The notes under the pieces are model-generated. The model saw only the letters and a program-made list of their open reading frames with translations, was not told where the DNA came from and did not search any database. A stretch of DNA of 27,395 bases, taken from Collybiopsis luxurians FD-317 M1. Taxonomy: Eukaryota; Basidiomycota; Agaricomycetes; Agaricales; Omphalotaceae. Shown here one piece after another: positions 1 to 9,600 of the stretch; positions within the stretch are counted from its first letter, which is position 1, and the number at the start of each line of letters is the position of its first letter. The stretch lies in contig KN834803.1 in the NCBI GenBank assembly GCA_000827265.1, positions 48,632-76,026 on the forward strand, written 5' to 3'. Position numbers and translations under genes: made by a program.

Positions 1-1099
1 ACACTTGATCCTCTGAAGCAGTTTGCCACTTCATGATCTTATCCAGAATTTCAACTCTTGTTCCTTGGGTACATGCTGGCCTTCCCTTTCGATAATCATG
101 AAAGGCTTCTCTAGAAGGCTTCAATTTGTTCAAGTAGTTATCCTATCCTCTTTTCAATTTCCTAAAATTCAAACAAATTCCTGTACCTACCTTACTGATA
201 TCACTTGTATTCCTTTCAATGCGGAATAAAACCTTTCTCTGCAGATTGCACAACTTTAAAACTTTGATAAAAGCCATATGAATTCTAATCCATACCTGAC
301 AAGCATCAAAGGCATTTTTGATATCCTCAAAATACTTTGCAATTTCTTGAGAAATCTTATCTGCGGAAACTACATTGTCTGTTTTCCTCAGAATTTGTGC
401 CACCCAATGTTTGTTCTGCTGAGGTGAAGCCTTGCTATTGATTTTGCCCAAATCCCTATAAAAATTATGATATTGAAATTATTCAAAGGTCAAAACAGAT
501 CCATACTCAGCCAAGATCTGGAAAATTTCATCCATTTCAGTAGATCCACTCTGCTTCATATAATTCTTGACTTCTGCAAGCTTGGTAGATAACTCTTCAG
601 TGAGTTCTTTGAACCTTTCTTTGTTCTCTGTTACTTGCTTTATATGTCAAATATCTATCAGTACACTAAAGCAGAATTATTGCGCAGGAATACTTGCATG
701 GTAGATTTTAATACACTCGGAAACTGCTCCAAGTGCAATACCCAATCCTTGACCAGCCACAGGAATGAAATCAGAAAGTTCTTTGAGAATTTCGAGACTG
801 GTTTCTGCAGCAGCACCAGCCGTTTGCAGAGCTTGGTGCACAGTGGAAGACTCTTGTCCACCCTTTTGTTCAGCTGCAGCCTGAGGCAGCTGACTAGTAT
901 CAAGAACAAAATTATCTGGCATCCTTCCCGGGATAGGCTCAGACTGTGCAGAAATGTGTGACACAGAATCTTGGGAACCATGGAAGTCCTGTGCAACATT
1001 ACCCAGTTCAGGTGTACTTCCTGCCTGGATATTGATTCTGTAGCCTCTACGATGCCAGAGACCGCGGAACCATTTCTTGAGTTTTTTGAATAAAGGCAT
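1..1099 (-). CDS. NLR-like (NACHT) protein, N-terminal part, truncated by window edge
   Basis: Five exons on the minus strand join in one frame: 1099-694, 633-507, 455-296, 238-191 and 142-1. The introns are 60, 51, 57 and 48 nt, all GT-AG. The visible 294 codons begin with a basic amphipathic stretch (MPLFKKLKKWFRGLW), then a Ser/Gln-rich linker, then from about residue 108 a helical segment containing LKELSDFIPVAGQGLG and ENKERFKEL. This is typical of the MLKL-NTD/HeLo-like helical domain preceding NACHT in agaricomycete NLRs. The last visible segment (TRVEILDKIMKW) matches the linker just before the Walker A motif, so the ATPase and repeat domains should lie to the left. Family knowledge suggests a role in heterokaryon or non-self recognition and regulated cell death; that role is inferred. 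The start is the first ATG in frame with the domain. The exon 4 acceptor (position 239) is the least certain junction. Confidence 0.8.
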
Positions 1100-1427
1100 T
1101 GTTGTGTCTTTCGCTGGAATGAAGCAAAAGGTTATGTATCTTTAATTTCATGATAATGTTAACACTGCCTGAAACGTACAAAGCAGGATACAGTGCAGTC
1201 AACTATGAAAAAACGTTGTTGGTGGGGAACCATCTGGGTATCTTGGGGTCCTTTATGTATTCTCTATCAAGGTTCAATGTTATCGTTGTGAAGCTTACAG
1301 CCTTATGGCATTTGGAATCGATGATCGAGTGGTAAATTAATCCGGACCTTCTACTCGCTGCCCACACGAGGACGATTCAAAATGCGACTGGACAGGAATA
1401 TATATTTAGCGGAGCACGTTGTCCACT
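1100..1427. other. Intergenic, upstream of the NLR-like gene
   Basis: No convincing coding frame on either strand. It should contain the minus-strand promoter of the NLR-like gene starting at 1099, but no clear TATA box could be assigned. Confidence 0.4.
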
Positions 1428-2650
1428 CTATCTGCGGTATCTGCCAACTTTCAATGTGCATCTACCGGTTTTAACTGACATCGACCTTGTCCCCCGACTG
1501 CAACACATTCCGGCGTTCCTAGACCATGCCGTGTAATACACTTTCTTGTTTCCTTCCTTCCCAGCCCCCCCAAGCCTAATCTTCTCCGCAAAATACCTCA
1601 AGCTCCAGTGCCAAATCACTACATTGTCGAGATATATATCCTGCTGGGCAGCTTGGAACGCGTCGGTGGCACCCTGCTCGAGCTTTGGACTGTACACGTG
1701 AATCACGGCACTGCCGTAATTTGACATACCAGTTGCATAAACCCGTCGTTCGTCCGTGACATTGACTCCAAACCATGTCGACCCAAGTTCATCTCAAGTA
1801 AAGGCTCAATTTCATCCTGAAGTTCTCATACAAAACCCAAACTCAATCCATGGAAAATGACCATGTCACGTAGTTCCAGCCAGTCTCTTCCACAGCCTAC
1901 CACCCAGGCCTCTCCGTCCTCTAAGAAAATCCTAACGAAGTGCGAGCAAACCGGTCAATCATGCCCTCTTCACGCTGTATAATATCGCGTAGGGCCAGTC
2001 AAATTCGTAACTATCAAGGTGCCATTGTGAGTTTTTTTTTTGTTCTTTCGGGGTGTTCACGTTTCTGACTATGCTGTCTGTCCTCGCATCCATCCATTCA
2101 TCTGTTTATCGTGTTATGTTCTCGTCAGTCTATGTATCACAACCCCTCCCACAAGATGATGTACATGGACCTCAACCCTCGGCTCTACGTAACCCCGCAC
2201 CCTTCGACCACCTACCGGCTCCTCACTCTCACATACTTCAACGTCGTCCTTCCCGCCTTTGTCCCTATTGCCTTCACAGCGTTTGATTGAGGGTGAAGGG
2301 GGTGAAGGAGCAGACGAGGAGGGTGGTTAAGAGTCCGTTATTGACAGCTAGAGCAATGACGGGGGCGAGGATTAAGGCAGAGAGGGCTCTGGAGATGGGT
2401 GGAGGTAGGGTGGGGGTAATAACGGTGTTCCGACAACTGCCGTATCTTCGTCGGGAGCAACGGCGACGGGAGAGGCTTTATCGTCATCGCTATTTTCAGT
2501 GTCAATGTATTTTCGGGGTCGTCAATACCATCATCGGTATCATCCTCATCATCTCCCCATCCTTGTCGTTGTCTGGGCCTGGGATTTGCGACTACAACCT
2601 TCTTTCCTCATTGTCCACTGATTCATCCCCGAATCACATCAAACCTTCAC
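1428..2650 (-). pseudogene. Decayed copy of the 3' half of the neighbouring unknown gene
   Basis: Reading the minus strand from about 2560 downward gives an acidic stretch (DTENSDDDKAS), a proline run and a hydrophobic segment (LSALILAPVIALAVNN, LLTTLLVCSFTPFTLNQT). These match the corresponding part of the gene at 3500-5665 (FDTDDNDNEAS, LAPLIARTVKNN). Past a probable intron (acceptor near 2013) come YEFDWPYAIL, FLEDGEAWVVGCGRDW and then WFGVNVTDERRVYATG. The frame has to be changed near 1960, 1930, 1830 and 1780, so this is most likely a pseudogene. The segment 1428-1780 (VYATGMSNYGSAVIHVYSP, then LDNVVIWHWSLRYFAEK) is clearly protein-like but I cannot name the family. Part of the region is also open on the plus strand (2137-2287, ending VPIAFTAFD), so strand assignment there is ambiguous. 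Confidence 0.5.
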
Positions 2651-3560
2651 CTATATCCCCCTCCCATTCCGAACCTTCACCCGTGGCTGCACCCTTACCC
2701 AACTCATTCTTTCCCGGTCCCACACCAACCCCAATGCCCCCTACCCACCCCTACCTCCTTCCCCAACTCTACCGCCTCCCGTTTCTCCGCCTGACTTAGG
2801 GAAGACAACGCCATCCACACCGTAATCCCCAGCCCGCACCTCGAACATACATTCGGTCACAAACTCTGGTTACGTTTTTGACCTCACGAGGAGCTTTCGG
2901 CAGTGAAGGGGTAGAATGGAGAGGGTCAGGGGGATGAGTGGAGGTGTGAGTTGCGCGATTGTGTGACGACCAAACGTTTCAAACTCTGGCTGTGCAACCA
3001 AAATGGAGTCACTCTCTCAACCACGCGCTCGCTATGCAACGTCTCATAGGGATAGCCAAATTCGAATTCGAATTTTCAAGCTATCAGGGAACTATCGTGA
3101 GTTTCATTTTATTATTATTATTATCATTTCTTGACGCGTTACCCATTTCCGACTACTCTATTATCTCCATCCGTCCGTCCATCCATCCACATGCGCAATA
3201 TTCACATCCACATCGATACAGCCTCCGACTCTTCCTTTCTACAGAACGATATACACGGCCCTCAACCTTGGATCCAGTACTCCATCACCTCCATTTCCTC
3301 GCCCTCACCTACTTCAAGTTGTCCTCCCTGCCTTTGTCCGTTCCAACCTCCCGGCGTTTGATTGAGGGTGAAGGGGGTGAAGGAGCACAGAAGCAGGGTA
3401 GTCAAACCCCGCACTCCACCGCGACCTACCGGCTCCTTGCCCTCACCTACTTCAAAGTCGTCCTCCCCGTTCCAACCTCCTGGCATTTGAATGACAGTGA
3501 AGGGATGATGGAGCGCAGGAGAGTAGTCAAAAAGGTTGTTCTTGACGGTTCGAGCGATCA
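2223..3560. repeat. About 120-bp unit present three times (2223-2345, 3305-3410, 3443-3550)
   Basis: Each unit carries the plus-strand words CTCACNTACTTCAA, GTCGTCCT and TTTGATTGAGGGTGAAGG or a close variant. The last two units lie about 140 bp apart, a local tandem duplication inside the 3' part of the unknown gene. The first belongs to the decayed copy further left. On the minus strand the unit encodes SFTPFTLNQT followed by PGGWNG or a variant. Confidence 0.6.
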
Positions 3561-5665
3561 GGGGGCGAGAGTTAGAGCAGCCTGAGCTAGGGGTGATGAG
3601 GGTGGTGCAATAACTACGGTAACGTCGTCGAAAACAGCGGCGGCGACAGAGGCCTCGTTATCGTTATCGTCAGTGTCAAAGTTTCCCCGGGTCCTCCTCC
3701 GAAACCATCCTCATATACACCCTCGCCAACACCCCCGGCCCACCTTTAATCTTCATCGCAGCTTCCACCCACCCCTCAAACCTCTCCTTCAACCTCGGCC
3801 TCAACTCCTCCCTAACATCATCCAAATCCGGATCATCAGGATCCATATCCAACAACCCCATTCCTCCCATACCCATGCAAATACCCATACCCATACCCAT
3901 GCCCCCGAAACCGAACGGGCCACCCTCATCGGTGTCCGGGTCGTTTTCATCGATATCACCGCCGTTTAGAGGAACGGGGACAGGGAAACCCATCATCATC
4001 GCTGCAAAGGCTATCGGATGAAGTGGGGGTGGTATCCCATCCCCTGCGTCTGCGCCTCCAGCACCACCGCCTCCAGCTACCCCCCTTGTCAAGCACCTCT
4101 TCCTCAGCCATCGTCACTACAGCATTGATAGCTCGACGCGTCTTGAGGTCTCAAAAGATGCGCGTGGGTATCGAGAAGCTGGACAATCTCCCTCGCGTCA
4201 CCTTCAGACGCATATATGGCGAGGGCTGAAGCGAAAGCGGACGAACTGGACGTGGCAGTGTCGGAGAGGGTATCCAAAAGCTCGATGGACGTCAACTCGG
4301 GCTCGTCGCTGAGTTCGATGATGGAGATGTAGAGATTGGGTGAGGGGTTGAGTTCGAAGAGGGTACGGAGGTAGGAGACGACGAGCGCGCAGAGATGGTG
4401 GCGCTGTTTGTTGACTTTGGAGGACCAATGGTGGGCGTGTAAGGAGCAGATGCAGCGATCGGGGGTGGAAGATGTCGACAAGGGTGAAGACGCATCGGTA
4501 TCAGAGTCGGACGAAGAGCCTAGGCAAGACTCATCACCGAGACTGTCGTCCGAAAAGATCAAGCTTTCATCGTCGTCGTCGTCATCGTCTTTGTCTTCGT
4601 CAAGGGCCCATGCGAGAGCTGAGATCCGTCAATGAAGGAAGCGAAAAAAAGGCGGTACAAAAAAGCTTACCGTTATAACCACCGTGTAAAACTTTCGCAA
4701 GAGACTTCCACCCAAAAGTATCCTCGATATCCACAAGCATCTCAGAAATCTTTTTCCTCGCCTGACGGCCACCTGAAGCTGACATGGACACGAACAGCTC
4801 TCGCCACATCCACAAGAGGACCTTGTCCATACTCTGGATGTTGGAGTAGGAGAATTGTTTGATAAGCTTTCCAGAGGTAGACTTGATTTTGACGCTGACG
4901 GGGATGGCGACTACAGAGCATTTGCATCTAAAGATATACACCAATTAGCGTACGACATATCTCGAAATAGACGTGACATACCCCCCACCGTGACCAGATA
5001 TATCACGAATCTCTAGGATCAGATTCGCAATATACAGCAACGCGTTGTGAGCCTTGACAAAGTGAACATTGTGCTCGTACACGACCCTCCAAATTTGTTC
5101 GATCCAGCAAGCCAATGTATCGATAACCTCTGCATGAATTTCAGTGCGATTAGAACGGTCTTTGAGGAAAGATCGTTTATTGTCGCGCCGCAAATCATTC
5201 AAAAGGGTGTGGATTTCCTTCTTTTTGGACCTGACATCGATATCTGGAATGCTTGCGTATCGCTTTTGGAGACGAGTGGCGGCCGAGACGACTGTGGAGA
5301 AGAAGATAAGCTATGTTTCTCATCCGGACCATCCAGTTTCGCTCACCTCGTTTCGCCTTTTCTTTTGGCAATGAGTTCAAGAGAGAACCGAGCTGACTGT
5401 CGACCAGAGATTTTTGAGCCTCTGGTGGTAGAGTATCGTATATTCATAAAAACCTGGGAAATGATAGCAAATGAAGTACTTTGATGGTTATTCAGTTGTA
5501 CTTCAAGGATGACCCATTGGCCATTTTCTAGAAAATTTCGAGTTTGTAGGTCAATGCCGTCGTGGATGGTGGTCAAGGACAAAGAATGAGTTGAAATTGG
5601 CGCCTAGACGAACCAACGACTTGGCCGGTCCTCCCACGGGCCGCAATATTGCCGAGAGACCTCAT
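3500..5665 (-). pseudogene. Unrecognised multi-exon gene with apparent frame breaks
   Basis: Minus-strand exons ending at 5480, then 5421-5347, 5291-4982, 4927-4671, 4618-4202 and from 4149, separated by GT-AG introns of 58, 55, 54, 52 and 52 nt, keep one frame and read as a convincing protein. Motifs seen include IHAEVIDTLACWIEQIWRVV, NALLYIANLILEIRDISGHG, a long Asp/Ser acidic region (DEDKDDDDDDDESLIFSDDS) and AINAVVTMAEEEVLDKG. Downstream there is a Gly/Met-rich, acidic low-complexity part and a hydrophobic segment near 3570. Continuity after 4086 needs one base fewer in a G6 run (4080-4085), and near 3687 one fewer in a G4 run. The start is unresolved: an ATG at 5665-5663 is in another frame from the exon beginning near 5600. 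Either a recently broken gene or homopolymer sequence errors. The family is not recognised; no function is proposed. Confidence 0.6.
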
Positions 5666-6597
5666 TGCTACCCAATTAAAGTCTCCTGGTTATTATTATT
5701 AAATCGGTAGCTTCCAACGCAAGATTGACGCGATACAAGATTTAGCGCACTCGGCAAGGGCAAGGTTGGTTTTTGATTTGGATGGACACTGGCTCGGGAG
5801 CGCTAATTTCTCTGGCTCTGCAGCATCTGCTAGTATCGGATAAGCTTATACCCTCTTATATGCCTACTAATACTTATTAGTCTTCTGGATTTTAACATGA
5901 TGATCTATTCTGGAGCGCAACTAGTAATAATTATTAGCCTGGTCCAAGAAGCAAAAATGGATGTAAAACATAATGTATATTTATAAAACAAAATCCTTGA
6001 CAAGTCTTAAATGGTTGGATATAACAGTGAAACAATCATCCGTACTAGGTGCTTGTGAGTTCAGCAATAGCCATTCAAATTATTATTCGGACTCATACAA
6101 GCCACGTGTGAAGTGCAAAACTCAGGACTTGGAATAAGACTGAGAGGAGGCCTCTTCAAACCATCTTCAATGGGCCTATTAGCTCATCTGGAGCAATAAT
6201 TGATGCAAATTTGCATCGAAAAAGTTGCTAAGTACAACAGTTAGCATTAAATCACAGAATTACAAAATGAATTATACCAAAGCATCATTGAATGTCACCG
6301 TTGGTCCTGCTACAAAAATGTCAATTATACTTGGCAATGATAAAAGGGCGATAGAAACAAAATGGGAAATAAAGAAGAATGAATCTTGAATATCATTTTT
6401 ATTTACTATTTCAAATCTTTTTCCGGACTGATGCACTGCGATGCCCTGTGTTGCAAATGTGTAGCCAAGAAGCTTGTTACGATTACTGCTTTGACTTCTC
6501 ATATATAGATTATACATCTCTGAGTCTAATAACTGGATATTTGTACTTCCAATGGGCTTACTAACACTTGTAGATTTCTCACTCATCTGATTACTAC
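5666..6597. other. AT-rich intergenic stretch
   Basis: No coding frame with protein-like composition and plausible splice sites was found on either strand. Short AT runs such as TAATAATTATTAG occur, but nothing assignable. Confidence 0.4.
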
Positions 6598-7170
6598 TGA
6601 TGTGCCGGCTGGGGCCCAGCTCAAAAAGGTTCAGATAGCCCCGGCCAGGGCTCATTAAAATTTTCAGCTGGGCCCTCATAGACGGCCAGGGCCCAGCTCA
6701 GACTCGGGCCCTGGCCTCAGTGGTCCAGAGAATTTCAATGAATTTTTTGTATATTATGAATGACATTGATATATTTGATATATATTACCCTTACAAAAAT
6801 ACCAAACCTATGGAGATGAAAGCTTGAATAGCAAAGTTACCATTCAATGAGTCACATCTGATTCAAGCACATGTGAGCACAGTTGCTCTCTGCATACGTT
6901 TTTTGCATAAAAAATAGAGCTCAATGTATCCAATTGAGCACCTCAATTGAAGACAACTATTTCATCACTGTAGAAGAAAAATTCTGCATGATACAATATT
7001 ATTACAGTTGAATTTTGATTTTGATTTAAAACACTGGCAAGCCCCGGCCCAAGGCCCTAGCTGCCAGCTTACCGAGATTCTGAGTCGGGCCCTGAGCCCT
7101 CTTTGAACCGGCATAGGGCTGGGGCCCAACTTACCCGGCTTAACGGTTCTGAGCCGGAGCCGGCACATCA
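6598..7170. mobile_element. GC-rich-ended non-autonomous element, copy 1
   Basis: The element is bounded by a 13-bp inverted repeat, TGATGTGCCGGCT at 6598-6610 and its complement ending at 7170. Both ends carry 100-150 bp rich in GGGCCC, GGCCAGGGC and GAGCTGGGC words, with an AT-rich middle lacking an ORF. Its reverse complement aligns along much of its length with 18728-19945. It behaves like a non-autonomous DNA transposon; no clear target-site duplication was found and the superfamily is unknown. Confidence 0.6.
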
Positions 7171-8077
7171 CTATCTGTGACCAATGTGTAGAAATACCTA
7201 AGCTCAGAGCTTGCCCAAATAATCATAGATTTTCCCATAATTATTGTCTAAATGTATTTACATCATGAAGAGTAGTGTTATCATAGCTATATACATATTA
7301 TGAATCCAGAATGAAATTGAGGAATCATCTTGCCAGGTGATTTGACCTTTTTTCCCACGCCATCTGAGTTGCTCTATATATCAATTTTCTCCCCCATATA
7401 TGGACTTCTCACTTTTGGTGACTCCTGTTACATTGTATAATTCATGTCAACCATTATCTCCGTCCCTTCTCTTCCCTTCTTTACCATTGGGTAGATATTC
7501 AGATATTCATATTGTTTGCTTATATTCCAATTCCATACTCTTTCCAGAATCAAAGCATTCAAGCAGTGTACCTGGCCCTGGCAGCAGGCTTGGCCGTGAG
7601 CACAGAGTGTTGCTCGGATTGTCGCCACTTTTTTCCGGTAAGTTATGTCCATTGTTTATTAAAGAGGTGATTTGTGGTCTCTATGTGAGTCCAATTAGGG
7701 ATATTTTGCAAGAAAGGTTGTATCAATGCTAGGATGAAGGGTATGAAAGGATTGGTATTTGTTGTTTTTCATTTGCAGCAAGATTGATATCAGCGCTGTT
7801 TTGCCGGTCAACTTTCCCTATGCCGTCGAGGACATTGAAGAGAATTGCATGCTGATCACTGCGGGGTCACTGTAGGGTCACTGTGGAGTGACGGTGATGG
7901 TTACTGCAGGGGGTCACTGTTAATGCCAATGGCCCTTTTACGGCATATAGAAATAATATTTGAGACATGACAAAATTTTATTCTAGCGGAGAGCCTGGCG
8001 GAGATGCTGTGGACAGCTTGTTGGTCCCAAATTGGATAGTGGTTAAATGAGAAGTATATAGCCCTGAATCTGCAATT
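7171..8077. other. Stretch without a supported gene
   Basis: Open frames around 7400-7730 have no protein-like character or paralogue here. The only structure seen is a short degenerate tandem repeat at 7861-7920 built on GGGTCACTGNNG. Confidence 0.4.
7861..7920. repeat. Short degenerate tandem repeat (GGGTCACTG units)
   Basis: GGTCACTG occurs at least three times at 9-14 bp spacing, mixed with the variants GAGTGACGGTG and GGTTACTGCAG. Function unknown. Confidence 0.5.
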
Positions 8078-9600
8078 TCATGAAGATGAAGAATGAGCCG
8101 CGACATTGCGGTCACGGATACGCTGCGCAGAGTGAACATTTAAGGACTTGATCATTAGACAAAAAAGGGTGAATACCTGGTCACAAGTGTGGATAATGTC
8201 CCGCGTACGTATGGCTAGGTTGTCAAGCAAACTATCAGTTTTTGTGATTTTCTTTCTGGAATTATTCCAAAAGTACCAAAGGATACTGAAGGACTTTCCA
8301 TTGGGATTTGAATTTAAAACAGTGATTGAGTTGATACTCACGTAGAATGTTGATATATTAATCTGTAAGAGAGATTTGAGAACGGACTTCTGAGGATGTA
8401 TAATTCAGCACTAACTGCATTTACAAAAGCCGTCACACTTTGGAGTTCGGACGTGGATGGGATAAACATGGTTGTTTTAGCAAGTCCATCTGTCAAAAGA
8501 CTTACCCAAAGTACAGAGATCCTGCGAGAAATGGGGGATCACTCTTACCTGGCCTAACGAAAATAACTTAACGTTGCTTACCGTCCCGAAGAATAATGAC
8601 GAACAAAGATATTCTGAGTTGTCGGAGTTCATGCAGCTCGTGGCGAGTTTTGTAGGCCCTATGGAGTGTCATGGCGAATAGCACTACATCGTACAAAAAC
8701 ATCGCTTCCCAAGTAACTGCAAATTCTATCGAGCGAGTTGAGATGGTTAATACTCCATGCATGGGCTTGTCAGCTACATACGAACAGATCTATAGCAAGT
8801 AGAAATTAGTAAAAGGTCAAACCGATCGAAGGTGAACAATGAGGCGTTCACGTAATAAATGACAATCCTGGATGGCATCCGAAGGTTTCCTTCAATTGCT
8901 TTTGGCGAAAGGACGTCGAAAACTGCGACGAAATCCAGTAAATACAAGCTTCAAGAGATTAAAGAACACTTACAATTGATAGCGCTGTCAGTATACTTGC
9001 AATGGAAAGCAGAACAGCAAGGACATGTTTACTGCAATGGTACAAGGCATATACGCGGATAGTAAGGAGCACTGAGTTCGAAAGAGATTATTCCAGCCCT
9101 CGAAACTCATAAAAAGGATCTTACGGCCGACTAAGATCAGAGTTGCAATTAGCAGGAGCTGGTGGAAGATCTCAAACCGCTGACAGCTAACAGAATCGTC
9201 GATTCGCAGTCGAGATAATTCAAATGAATCCCACACCTCTTCCTCTTGAGAATTAATAGATGAAGCTCGGGTTGAAAGCAAACGAACTTACTGATTCAGG
9301 GAGGTCGGAAAAGAAATATATAGCCACAACAATGTTTTCCGCTACCGCCAAGTAGCGACTGAAAAAGAAGAGCACGGTACTTGTGCGTACTGGGCGCTTC
9401 CACATATACTGAATTTCATCCGCTGCAAGAACAGTCAATCCAGGTGTCATGTCAATCATTAGAGAGCATAAATTCATACTTAATGTCAGCAGATGGTCCC
9501 AGTACAATAACGCTAAGGTCACTTTGAGACGGACCTTGAATCTGAAAACAGAGCAACGTACTCATTGAGAATAGTTGACAATAATTCTCTATCCGTCTGT
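8078..9600 (-). CDS. DUF6533-family seven-helix membrane protein, ends uncertain
   Basis: Minus-strand exons ending at 9480, then 9422-9292, 9236-9125, 9071-8974, from 8922, one ending at 8582, and 8521-8506. Introns of 57, 55, 53, 51 and 60 nt are GT-AG and keep frame where junctions are clear. Signature motifs of the basidiomycete DUF6533 family appear in order: LALLYWDHLLTL, DEIQYMWKRP, FFFSRYLAVAENIVV, LLLTIRVYALYHCSKHVLAV, FGCHPGLS, FAVTWEAMFLYDVVLF and FVIILRDGSLYFG. Several of these are membrane helices. Function of the family is unknown. Problems: no ATG is in frame with the first motif, and the junction between FGCHPGLS (near 8865) and FAVTWEAMF (near 8730) has no phase-compatible splice pair. 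The part after 8506 is poorly supported. It may be an ageing pseudogene or a gene whose ends I could not resolve. Confidence 0.65.

Noticed and set aside
2287..2799. 170-codon plus-strand frame
   Set aside because: It lies antisense to the protein-like minus-strand segment and has low-complexity Pro/Ser composition; treated as a shadow.
4069..4105. A 37-nt intron that could bridge the frame break in the unknown gene
   Set aside because: Shorter than every other intron in the window, and the removed part matches the Gly/Ala-rich coding context; one surplus G is simpler.
4104..4200. Read-through frame ending CCSDDG-stop in the unknown gene
   Set aside because: A 52-nt GT-AG intron (4150-4201) leads instead to AINAVVTMAEEEVLDKG, which is longer and more protein-like.
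7861..7920. CRISPR-like or regulatory array
   Set aside because: Units are too short and irregular, with no spacers; recorded only as a degenerate tandem repeat.
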